DNA of 64,000 nucleotides from a virus: the IMG/VR virus record IMGVR_UViG_3300029442_000002, positions 1 through 64,000 of that record. One strand, given 5' to 3'. Position numbers and translations under genes: made by a program. Below, in pieces: positions 17,004 through 24,815 of the stretch (position 1 is the first letter of the stretch; the number at the start of each line of letters is the position of its first letter). A model generated the notes under the pieces. The model did no database searches and had not been told where the DNA came from. It saw only the letters and a list, made by a program, of their open reading frames with translations.

Positions 17004-17717
17004 ATGATATTTAGCGAGTTTCTAGATAATCCACAAACAAAAAGATATTATGAAATAATTGAAAATGCCAGATTATTTCCACTTCCAACAGACACTTATA
17101 CCGAAAAACATCATATCTTGCCAAATAGTTTTTATAAAGCAGGTTTGGTTACTGGCAATCCATATGATCCAATTAATATAGTTATATTAACAGGACGTGA
17201 ACATTTTATATGCCACCAATTATTAACCGAAATGTTACCTATTGGCCCTGGTTATTATAAAATGTCACATGCATTTTTTGGCATGTGTCGTACTGGATCA
17301 AAAAATATTGGTCGATATATTCCAACTCCTGAAGAATACGAATTAGCTAAAATTTTAAGTGCTATTGCTATGTCAAAATTACATAAAAATAAACTAAAAT
17401 CTGCGGAAGCAAAAGCTAATATGTCAAAAGCACTTAAAGGCAAACTAAAATCTGCAGAAACAAAAGCTAATATGTCAAAAGCATCTAAAGGAAAATCAAA
17501 ATCTGCTGAACATTGTGCTAATATGTCAAAACCAAGATCTGCTGAAGCAAAAGCTAATATGTCAAAAGCACATTTAGGTCATAAACATTCAGATGAAACT
17601 AAAGCCAAAATGTCAAAACCAAAATCTTCTAAGTCTATATCAAAGGGAATTGCAACCCGAAAAGCAAACAGAGAAGCAAAATTAAAATCTGATGATTTCA
17701 AAAATAATTTGTTCTAG
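17004..17717 (+). CDS. HNH homing endonuclease with NUMOD3-type repeats
   Basis: The catalytic part holds EKHHILPNSF, DPINIVILTGREHFICHQLL, a typical HNH core. Residues 125-210 carry at least five copies of a SAEAKANMSKA-type unit, the NUMOD3 DNA-binding module. The protein has 237 aa. It lies among head genes and has its own late promoters, as phage homing endonucleases often do. It begins MIFSEFLDN, like its neighbours, perhaps a fused N-terminal tag. Confidence 0.85.
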   Translation: MIFSEFLDNPQTKRYYEIIENARLFPLPTDTYTEKHHILPNSFYKAGLVTGNPYDPINIVILTGREHFICHQLLTEMLPIGPGYYKMSHAFFGMCRTGSKNIGRYIPTPEEYELAKILSAIAMSKLHKNKLKSAEAKANMSKALKGKLKSAETKANMSKASKGKSKSAEHCANMSKPRSAEAKANMSKAHLGHKHSDETKAKMSKPKSSKSISKGIATRKANREAKLKSDDFKNNLF

Positions 17718-17725
17718 ATAAATAT
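17718..17725 (+). promoter_or_regulatory. Late promoter element
   Basis: GATAAATA starts within the stop codon of the HNH gene and lies 6 nt before the next ATG. Confidence 0.55.
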
Positions 17726-17731
17726 TAATAG

Positions 17732-18634
17732 ATGAAAATAACAGAACTTACAAAAAATACTATAAGTAAAAATAAACATACATTGCTAAATGATCCAGTA
17801 TCAATGTATAGCGATGCTATGATAAGTAAGTTCAAGCCAGTTGAAGGATTCCCATATATTGCAGTAGGTAAGTATAAATTTCCAGTTAAAAATGATTTGA
17901 ACTCACAAAATTTTTGGGTAGTTAGACCCTTTAAATTAAGTAACGAACAAATAGAATTAATTGCATTATATCTAGGTTTAGGCACACCAAAAAGTGTAAT
18001 TGCAAATAATATTGATGAGCTTTCAACTATTTTAGAAAAGATGAAAGTTGAAGAACAACAGAAATATGCAGAAGAATTAAAAGACGCCATTAACGACTTT
18101 AAATATTGTATCAAAACTGATTCACTTGATTCATGGGAGTATCGTTTGATCAATGAGAAATTTCCATGGATGTTTGAAAATACTAACTATTTAGATTCCC
18201 CATGGCCAAAACATTATCTACCAGTTGCGTTTATGTCTTACGAAAATACAAAGATATATAACTTGCCATTTAAGTGTGTTGAGATAAATCAATCTAGTGT
18301 AGACAAAGATTTTCAAGGAATGGGTATTGGTTATGCTTTATATAAAGGTTTGATAAAATACGCCAATTTAAATTTAGTTGCAATCGGAAGTCATAGTAAA
18401 GGTGCTCAAAAACTTTGGTCTAGACTGAATTTAGACAAAGATATAAAAATTTGGGCTGTTTCAGAAGAAAAAGATGGCATCCACTTTTATCCAATTGATA
18501 GTACCAATGACGCATTAACTATTAATAATAAGTCAGTATATTCTACTGCTAAAACAAAAGTTGATTATTCATTGCTTGCTATTGCGAAGAGCAGCAAACT
18601 TAATAAGGACATTACCAAATCTAAGATGGTTTGA
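17732..18634 (+). CDS. GNAT-type N-acetyltransferase-like protein
   Basis: The protein has 300 aa. Residues 185-235 hold the acetyl-CoA binding motif A: VDKDFQGMGIGYALYKGLI, followed by GSHSKGAQKLWSRL. The N-terminal part is helical with an EEQQKYAEELKDAINDF stretch. The substrate is unknown. It begins MKITELTKN and lies in the head-gene run, so it could act in the virion or after injection. Confidence 0.7.
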   Translation: MKITELTKNTISKNKHTLLNDPVSMYSDAMISKFKPVEGFPYIAVGKYKFPVKNDLNSQNFWVVRPFKLSNEQIELIALYLGLGTPKSVIANNIDELSTILEKMKVEEQQKYAEELKDAINDFKYCIKTDSLDSWEYRLINEKFPWMFENTNYLDSPWPKHYLPVAFMSYENTKIYNLPFKCVEINQSSVDKDFQGMGIGYALYKGLIKYANLNLVAIGSHSKGAQKLWSRLNLDKDIKIWAVSEEKDGIHFYPIDSTNDALTINNKSVYSTAKTKVDYSLLAIAKSSKLNKDITKSKMV

Positions 18635-18642
18635 GATAAATA
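18635..18642 (+). promoter_or_regulatory. Late promoter element
   Basis: GATAAATA overlaps the preceding stop and lies 19 nt ahead of the ATG at 18662. Confidence 0.55.
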
Positions 18643-18661
18643 ATAGTAAAGGATATTCAAA

Positions 18662-19654
18662 ATGACGTTTAATGATATATTATCAAAATTCACTAAGCTA
18701 GAAGAAACATCGCAACAAACTTGTAAAAATTGTGGAGTATATCAAAAAACTCTCGAAGAAGGCTTGTGCGAAAAGTGTATGCCTGAAGAATCTAAAGAAG
18801 TAAAGGAAGTTGCACCTCCAGGTTTTGATCCAAAGTTAGAAAAGAAGTTACTAACACAATATGCTGATCAACCAGCTAAAGCTTATGCCACAATGTGGTC
18901 AATACATAATAAAAATTTGAAAGAATCTTATGATGTTTGTGAACACGATGACTATGATGAAGGTGTAAATGAATCTTCCACAAAGAAATGTATGAGTTGT
19001 GGTGAACAAATTCTAGGCCAAGGCAAAACAACTACAAAAGGCGACACAATTTGTAATAGCTGCGATAGATATTATGCATTTGGTGGACCTGGTGAACACG
19101 AATTAGATGAATCTGATTTTGAACCAACAGAAGAATGTGTAAGTGATTGCTATAAAAATATGAAGCACTCTACACTTTGTCCTCATGCTATCGAAGTCAA
19201 TGAATCAGAAATGTGTGAAATGTGTAACGAAGATCCATGCACTTGTGATTATACTGATAATATTGAACCACAAATGAAGTTACTTCCTGAACCAGCAAAG
19301 CAACCAATTAATGCTGCAATAACAGCAACAATGGATACAGCAACTGGCAAAAAGCAAGTAACTGTAACTGCTGATGGCGAAGGAGCAGATGAGTTACTAA
19401 AGATGCTTACTATGGCTGGTTTAAATCCACAAATGGTTCAACCAGTAGCTCCAGTAGAAGAAGATCTTGCTAATTCACCTAATGCGAAATATACTAGTTC
19501 AGATGTTCAGTTGAATAAAATGTCAGATGGGCCAAATGCACCACATGGCCAATATAATAAAGATCGCGCACGTGATAATTCTATGTCAATTGATGAGTTA
19601 GCTGAATCTTTCCGTAAACAGTTTGTTAAAGAATCTAAGAAAAGGAGTAAGTGA
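18662..19654 (+). CDS. Cys-rich acidic head-region protein
   Basis: The protein has 330 aa, starting MTFNDILSKFTKLEE. Several zinc-ribbon-like pairs follow: CKNCGVY with CEKC near residues 20-40, CMSCGEQ with CNSC near 115-145, and CEMCNEDPCTC near 180. The last 120 residues are flexible with a TGKKQVTVTADGEGADELL strand. Acidic composition and position suggest a prohead core or internal protein. No enzyme motif is seen. Confidence 0.6.
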   Translation: MTFNDILSKFTKLEETSQQTCKNCGVYQKTLEEGLCEKCMPEESKEVKEVAPPGFDPKLEKKLLTQYADQPAKAYATMWSIHNKNLKESYDVCEHDDYDEGVNESSTKKCMSCGEQILGQGKTTTKGDTICNSCDRYYAFGGPGEHELDESDFEPTEECVSDCYKNMKHSTLCPHAIEVNESEMCEMCNEDPCTCDYTDNIEPQMKLLPEPAKQPINAAITATMDTATGKKQVTVTADGEGADELLKMLTMAGLNPQMVQPVAPVEEDLANSPNAKYTSSDVQLNKMSDGPNAPHGQYNKDRARDNSMSIDELAESFRKQFVKESKKRSK

Positions 19655-19655
19655 C

Positions 19656-20255
19656 ATGACAACAAAAGATATATTCTTAGATACTATAAACAAGTTTAAT
19701 GATATATTACAAAAGCCTGTACCTCAAATACTTAATGAAACCATTGTTAAGAGAGGTAGTAAGTGGTGTGTAATAAGCAAGAAGAAAAATAAAGAAGGCA
19801 AGCATAAAAATCTTGGTAAGTATGACACCAAAGAAGAAGCTGAAAAACGTCTTAAGCAAGTAGAATATTTTAAGCATGTAAAAGAAGGTGTAGAACAACC
19901 TGCGCCCAATAGAAACACAGTTATAAAGTTACTACAAAAATTACCACAGCCAATAATGTTAAATGGTGGTGGATATGGATATACTTGCAACGTAAAAAAA
20001 GATCCGATGATGTGGGAAACAAGTGATGGTGATACTATTGATTTAAAGAAGTATGGTAGCGACATTAAAGAGATTGGTCAATGGCTATCAACTTATCAAC
20101 GTCAAGATTGGGAAAATTTATTCGACGATCGAGCTGCTGACTGGGAAATAGAAGATTATATTAATCAACTTATCGAAGAAAGAGTATTAGTCCCAGGTAA
20201 GTCGATGAAAAGTCAAGAAGAATTTGAACAAGGTGGATTGCGCGGAGACTATTAA
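19656..20255 (+). CDS. Head-region protein with LGxYDTKEEAEKRLKQVEYF module
   Basis: The start at 19656 follows AAAAGGAG; the upstream extension has none. The 199 aa begin MTTKDIFLDTINKF. Residues 40-85 form a small basic module (WCVISKKK, LGKYDTKEEAEKRL, QVEYFKH) seen in many phage proteins of unknown role. The C-terminal 90 residues are paralogous to the gene at 20690 (KLPQPI, YTCN, DPMMWE, WENLFDD). Confidence 0.6.
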   Translation: MTTKDIFLDTINKFNDILQKPVPQILNETIVKRGSKWCVISKKKNKEGKHKNLGKYDTKEEAEKRLKQVEYFKHVKEGVEQPAPNRNTVIKLLQKLPQPIMLNGGGYGYTCNVKKDPMMWETSDGDTIDLKKYGSDIKEIGQWLSTYQRQDWENLFDDRAADWEIEDYINQLIEERVLVPGKSMKSQEEFEQGGLRGDY

Positions 20256-20256
20256 G

Positions 20257-20685
20257 TTGTTAATTAGTGAAGTAGTATCGCAAGAAGGATTAACTGCAAT
20301 GCGTCGAATGGGTATGCAACAAGACCACGAAGGCGCATTAGCACGATCCAGATATGAAAAACTAACTGGAAAAGAGTGGACATCACCAAATAATATATCT
20401 CAACCTGAAGTAAAGAAAATTGATCCTACGTATGCAGGTAGAATGCAGGCTAAAAAATGCGTTGATATATTACAATCGTATGATTTTGTATTTGAAAGGC
20501 AAGAAATTTTTAAAAGCATAAGAACAAATATATATAGATATGCTGGAAAAAATTCATTATTTAAAGGACTTACTATCAGTGTTGATAGTACAAGTACCTG
20601 GAGAGTGTATCAAAATAAATTTTTCGAAGCAGTTGGACATACTCCCAACGAACTAAAAAAATTCCTAGAGTTATGTAGAGGATAA
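20257..20685 (+). CDS. Hypothetical protein, TTG start likely
   Basis: The first good start is TTG at 20257, 8 nt after GCGGAG; the frame is open upstream to 20224 and a GTG there is possible. The protein has about 142 aa with MRRMGMQQDHEGALARSRYE, a KLTGKEW turn and a late helical part. It follows the preceding gene directly. The family is not recognised. Confidence 0.5.
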   Translation: MLISEVVSQEGLTAMRRMGMQQDHEGALARSRYEKLTGKEWTSPNNISQPEVKKIDPTYAGRMQAKKCVDILQSYDFVFERQEIFKSIRTNIYRYAGKNSLFKGLTISVDSTSTWRVYQNKFFEAVGHTPNELKKFLELCRG

Positions 20686-20689
20686 AAAG

Positions 20690-21013
20690 ATGACAACATT
20701 GAACGATTATTTACGCGAAGCTAATTTCAAGAAATGGCCAAAAGAAACTAACAGAGCTTTTGTTACTTTAATGTTATCACACTTGCCGCAGCCTATAACA
20801 GTAGGAGAATATACTTGTAATTTTTCTAGAGATCCACTTGTTTGGAAAAGTAAAGAAGGCAATATAATTAAGTTGTACGATTTGTCAGAGTTAGAAGAGT
20901 ATCTAGATTTTCATATTGCTCAAGAATGGCGAGAGCTATTTGACGAATACATTTCTAATGAACATGAATTACAGGCGGTAATAGAACATTTAGTTGATAT
21001 TGGAGTAATATGA
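20690..21013 (+). CDS. Small paralog of the gene at 19656
   Basis: The protein has 107 aa, beginning MTTLNDYLREANF, again a capsid-targeting-like start. Residues 30-100 match the C-terminal part of the 19656 protein (LPQPIT, YTCNFSRDPLVWKSKEGN, ELFDEYI). Duplication of one domain within the head-gene run is clear. Function unknown. Confidence 0.6.
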   Translation: MTTLNDYLREANFKKWPKETNRAFVTLMLSHLPQPITVGEYTCNFSRDPLVWKSKEGNIIKLYDLSELEEYLDFHIAQEWRELFDEYISNEHELQAVIEHLVDIGVI

Positions 21014-21366
21014 GATTATATGAGATAGCAGGTAAGAAAGAAAAAATTCACCCAGATCATAATAATGCAATTCCTAATGCAACTATGTTTCCTAAGATGG
21101 ATCAATATTATGAGCTATACAGAGCTGGCGTAGAAATTGCTGGATTACCTGGCGAACCTATGCCGTCTTCGGGACCGAGCGGAGATGCACCATTTTTTGT
21201 TCCGTATTCACAATGTGATCATGACATGATTAAGAAACTCACTAATTATGGTCCAAGAAAACAACTTACACATGGTAAGTCGAAAGAAGCAGATTCAACT
21301 CACAAAGTATCTCCATTTAATACTAATGCTAACAAGCCAAAGAAACCCAAAGTAGATGTATTCTAA
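21010..21366 (+). CDS. Small conserved head-region protein
   Basis: The protein has 118 aa: MRLYEIAG start, then IPNATMFPKMDQYYELYRAGVE, a GEPMPSSGP segment and a PFFVPYSQCDHDMIKK helix, with a basic flexible tail. I recall the D-x-YYELYRAGV pattern from related phages without a function. It overlaps both neighbours by 4 nt or less. Confidence 0.55.
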   Translation: MRLYEIAGKKEKIHPDHNNAIPNATMFPKMDQYYELYRAGVEIAGLPGEPMPSSGPSGDAPFFVPYSQCDHDMIKKLTNYGPRKQLTHGKSKEADSTHKVSPFNTNANKPKKPKVDVF

Positions 21367-21863
21367 TGCAGATTAATGAACTATTGGGTAAGAATATATC
21401 TGATGAATCATATGACTTCAAAGAAATAAATGATGATACCTATAGATTTGAAACTGATTCCAATAGAATATACGATGTTATATTTTCTTTTTTCGAAGGA
21501 CCACATATAGTTGAAGTTACATTTGGTCTTAAAGTTAAAGATGCGTCATATTATAATTATGGTGTTGCATCATTAAATGATATGAAAGAAACTATTAAAG
21601 TATTTACAACAGTGATTAATATCTGTAAATTATACTGTGAACAAAAACATCCATTGGTTTGGGTATTTGCTGCCAAAGAACAATCTAGAATAAAGTTATA
21701 TCAAAGACTTTCTTTGACTTTAGCAAAAACATTTAATTTAAAATATAAAATTGAAACTATGTATGGTGAAAAGATGTTTATATTGTGGGATAAAACGCCT
21801 GATGCGCAGAGATTAGCCCAAGGATATATCAATCGAAATCTTGGTTGGGAACCTGATGTTTGA
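21366..21863 (+). CDS. Hypothetical protein, GNAT-fold-like phage family
   Basis: The protein has 165 aa. Pattern VEVTFGLKV, IKVFTTVINI, VWVFAAKEQSRIKLYQRL occurs in a phage family I remember with a degenerate acetyltransferase-like fold. The MQINELLG start again resembles the head-region N termini. Its last 51 bases overlap the minus-strand HNH gene. Confidence 0.55.
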   Translation: MQINELLGKNISDESYDFKEINDDTYRFETDSNRIYDVIFSFFEGPHIVEVTFGLKVKDASYYNYGVASLNDMKETIKVFTTVINICKLYCEQKHPLVWVFAAKEQSRIKLYQRLSLTLAKTFNLKYKIETMYGEKMFILWDKTPDAQRLAQGYINRNLGWEPDV

Positions 21864-22391
21864 AGCAGTCTTTCCACCAACCCGTAAGTAAGGTATCCAC
21901 GATGCATGAGATACTATAATTGGCAACTCGAGACGTTTTGCTGAGAGTGAGTAGTAGTCTGGGACCCAAGGTTTAAATAACGGAGTCCAATGTTGATGTC
22001 CTTTACGTAAATTACAAGTTTTACAAGCTGAAATACAATTACTCCAGGTGCTTCGCCCGCCTTCACATTTTGGGATAACATGATCCACACTTAAATCTTT
22101 ATGTGAGAATACTTCACCACAGTATCCACACTTATATCCATCTCTAATATATAGAAGTTGTCTGCTAAATCTAACCTTACCTTTTCTAAAATTAAACTTT
22201 TCTTTTGTTATAGCAACTGAAGGTAATTGTATAGATAACTTTGGAGATCTAATCCATCTATCTTCATACAAGTGTATAGGAGTAATTTTTTCAAGGCAAT
22301 ACAATCTCATGCAATCTTGCCATGAAATAACACTCAAAGGCAAGAAATCTGTTGGCTCTCCTGAATTAGTTAACAACAAGGTGTCTGACAT
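21813..22391 (-). CDS. HNH endonuclease
   Basis: Start MSDTLLLTNSGEP at 22391. The N-terminal half has the FLPLSVISWQDCMRLYCLEK pattern common to one HNH family. The HNH core follows: CGYCGEVF, DLSVDHVIPKCEGGRSTWSN, and CISACKTCNLRKG with two zinc CxxC pairs. The protein has 192 aa. It lies divergently to the terminase gene, overlaps its neighbour, and is likely a free-standing homing or packaging-associated nuclease. Confidence 0.85.
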   Translation of the reverse strand: MSDTLLLTNSGEPTDFLPLSVISWQDCMRLYCLEKITPIHLYEDRWIRSPKLSIQLPSVAITKEKFNFRKGKVRFSRQLLYIRDGYKCGYCGEVFSHKDLSVDHVIPKCEGGRSTWSNCISACKTCNLRKGHQHWTPLFKPWVPDYYSLSAKRLELPIIVSHASWIPYLRVGGKTASNIRFPTKISIDISLG

Positions 22392-22432
22392 ATTAATACT
22401 TATCCTACAAATAATCAGGTAAATATTATTAC

Positions 22433-22822
22433 ATGTCTCGCCCATTAGATACCGTATTAATTAAAAAACCAAATAGAGTACAGAGTTATACTGAAGATCA
22501 AATTGAAGAATTGAATAAATGTCTTGATCCAGTTACTGGCCCATTATATTTTTTAAGTAATTTTTTTTACATACAGCATCCTACTCGTGGCAAGTTACTT
22601 TATGATCCATATATTTTTCAAGAACGATTAGTTGATACTATCCATAATAATATATTTTCAATTGCGCTCTGCCCGAGACAAGTGGGCAAGTGTTTAGAGA
22701 AAAGTATAAATATAACTATAAGGAATAAAAAAACAGGAAAAATTTATGAAATTCCTATAGGAAAATATTATGAATGGAACAAAGATAAAAGAATTGATAT
22801 TAGCAACTACGAACGAAAATAA
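22433..22822 (+). CDS. 17: Large terminase part 1: extein 1 fused to N-intein 1
   Basis: Residues 1-86 are the TerL N terminus and end in CPRQVGK, the front of the Walker A motif. From C87 (22691) a 43-residue N-intein begins (CLEKSINITIRN, then TGKIYEIPIGKYYEW) and the frame stops at TAA. Block-A-like Cys1 and the exact break inside the P-loop identify a split intein. The partner half starts at 23744 in another polypeptide. Alone this piece cannot bind ATP. Confidence 0.85.
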   Translation: MSRPLDTVLIKKPNRVQSYTEDQIEELNKCLDPVTGPLYFLSNFFYIQHPTRGKLLYDPYIFQERLVDTIHNNIFSIALCPRQVGKCLEKSINITIRNKKTGKIYEIPIGKYYEWNKDKRIDISNYERK

Positions 22823-23768
22823 AACATATTATAATTGGTGTAAAAAGCATGAATGTGAAAAAAGAGGTAAAGGAACAAATACTAGATGTGAAACTTGCTT
22901 AATAGAAAAGTCACATTTGAAATTTACTAATGTAAACATAGATGAATGGGTTGAATGTAAAGTATGTGGAATGAGACTAAAAGAACTTGGAGTTCACTTG
23001 ATTAATGTTCATAATATTAATACCAAAGAATATAGAAAAGAGGGCAATTATACAAAATGTAAAATAGCAAGAGAACGGATCAAAGGCGAAAAAAATCCTG
23101 GATTTAATCATAATGGCCGAATGTCAGCATGGAGTAAAAACTTTAAAAATGGGTACGATGAAGGTAAACATATTCAGGCCAAAGAAAATCATAAAAAGTA
23201 TATGTCTGAGAATAAAGATAAATCGATGTTTAGAATCGATTATTGGATTAAACAAGCAGAAGGAGACACAGAAGAAGCACAAAAATTATATAAGAAATCA
23301 CAAACAAGAAGTTTAGAATGGTTTATAAATAAATTTGGTCTAATCGAAGGACCAATTCGACACCAATCCAAAACTGAAAAGTGGATGAAAAGTTTTAAAA
23401 AATGTAATTTTTCTAAAATATCACAAATATTATTTGATGAAATATACAATAATTTAAACGATAAAGATGAAATTTATTATGCAACTTTAGACAGAGAAGA
23501 TATGAAGAAATATTTTAATAAAGAATATATTTTTAAAACGAATAGCTCATATATACGGCCTGATTTTATTTGTTTATCTAGAAAGAAGATTATAGAATTT
23601 GATGGAACATACTGGCATTCTCCACGTAAAGCTAATATTCTAAGAGACCAATTCAGAGACGATAAAATTTTAGAAAAAGGATTTCAAGTATTACATATTT
23701 TAGAATACGATTTTGAAAAAGACAAAGAAGGAATCATACAAAAATGCCTGAATTTTCTGAACAAGTAG
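22770..23768 (+). CDS. Free-standing EDxHD-type homing endonuclease inside split intein 1
   Basis: ATG at 22770 follows ATAGGA and overlaps N-intein 1 by 53 nt in another frame. The 332 aa hold two Cys pairs near the N terminus (CKKHEC, CETC), a CKVCGMRLKELGVHLINVH finger, and NUMOD-like basic helices. The nuclease core has IRPDFICLSRKKIIEFDGTY, a WHS turn and RDDKILEKGFQVLHI, matching EDxHD/Vsr-like enzymes. Its end overlaps the C-intein start by 25 nt. This is the fractured-gene layout known from marine metagenomes. Confidence 0.85.
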   Translation: MNGTKIKELILATTNENKTYYNWCKKHECEKRGKGTNTRCETCLIEKSHLKFTNVNIDEWVECKVCGMRLKELGVHLINVHNINTKEYRKEGNYTKCKIARERIKGEKNPGFNHNGRMSAWSKNFKNGYDEGKHIQAKENHKKYMSENKDKSMFRIDYWIKQAEGDTEEAQKLYKKSQTRSLEWFINKFGLIEGPIRHQSKTEKWMKSFKKCNFSKISQILFDEIYNNLNDKDEIYYATLDREDMKKYFNKEYIFKTNSSYIRPDFICLSRKKIIEFDGTYWHSPRKANILRDQFRDDKILEKGFQVLHILEYDFEKDKEGIIQKCLNFLNK

Positions 23769-24814
23769 AACGAAAATTTATAGATCAAATACAAATCGAT
23801 AATGAATGGGAAATTGAAACCGATACTGGGTGGGAACCCATTACTTCAATTAATAAAACAGTCAAGTATCAAATATATGAACTGTATCTTGAAAATGGAA
23901 TGTTTCTAAAATGTGCAGATACACATATTGTATTTGATGAAAATTTTAATGAAGTATATGTAAAAGATCTTAAAATTACTAATACAGTTATAACTAAAGA
24001 TGGACCAGTAAATGTTAAACAACTTATAAAAACAGATAATTTTGATAATATGTTTGATTTGACTGTCAATAGTAATAATCATAGATTTTATACAAATGAT
24101 ATATTAAGTCATAATACAATTACAGTCAGTGGATATTTACTTTGGTATGCTATGTTTGTTCCTGATTCAACTATTTTAATAGCTGCTCATAAGTATATTG
24201 GAGCTCAGGAAATTATGCAACGTATTAGATATGCATATGAAAGCGTCCCGGATCATATACGTGCTGGTTCAACTAGTTATAATAAAGGTAGTTTAGAATT
24301 TGATAATGGGTCAAGAATTATGGCTCAAACAACTACGCCAACAACAGGTCGTGGAACTTCAATTTCAATATTATACTGCGATGAAATGGCATTCGTACCT
24401 GGAACTATAGCAAAAGAATTTTGGACAAGTATCAGTCCTGCACTCAGCACAGGTGGTAAAGCAATTATTACTAGCACTCCAAATAGTGATGAAGATCAAT
24501 TTGCTATGATTTGGAAGCAAGCTAATAAATGCATAGATTCATTTGGAAATAAGACTGAATTGGGTATAAATGGATTCAAAGCATTTAGATCATATTGGGA
24601 AGAGCACCCAGATAGAGACGAAAAGTGGAAACAAACTGAAATTGGCAGAATAGGAATTGATCGTTTTGAACGAGAACACAATTGCTGCAACGGTAATACA
24701 AAAATTGAGCTGATAGATAATATAGGCAAAGAATTAGTTATTTCAATGGAAGAGTTTTTTAATATTATAGATAAAAATAAATCTATCGAAGAAAAAAATC
24801 ATATGAGGTACTAA
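23744..24814 (+). CDS. 17: Large terminase part 2: C-intein 1, extein 2, N-intein 2
   Basis: Residues 1-124 are C-intein 1: EIETDTGWEPITSI, CADTHIVF (block B His), FDLTV and HRFYTNDILSHN. T125 (24116) starts extein 2, completing Walker A as GK-T. The 189-aa extein holds ILIAAHK, the SILYCDEMAF Walker B with E, and TSTPNS. After FEREHN, C314 (24683) begins a 43-residue N-intein 2 (CCNGNTKIELIDNIG) ending at TAA. ATG 23744 follows AAGAAGGA. It should splice at both ends. Confidence 0.85.
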   Translation: MPEFSEQVERKFIDQIQIDNEWEIETDTGWEPITSINKTVKYQIYELYLENGMFLKCADTHIVFDENFNEVYVKDLKITNTVITKDGPVNVKQLIKTDNFDNMFDLTVNSNNHRFYTNDILSHNTITVSGYLLWYAMFVPDSTILIAAHKYIGAQEIMQRIRYAYESVPDHIRAGSTSYNKGSLEFDNGSRIMAQTTTPTTGRGTSISILYCDEMAFVPGTIAKEFWTSISPALSTGGKAIITSTPNSDEDQFAMIWKQANKCIDSFGNKTELGINGFKAFRSYWEEHPDRDEKWKQTEIGRIGIDRFEREHNCCNGNTKIELIDNIGKELVISMEEFFNIIDKNKSIEEKNHMRY

Positions 24815-24815
24815 C

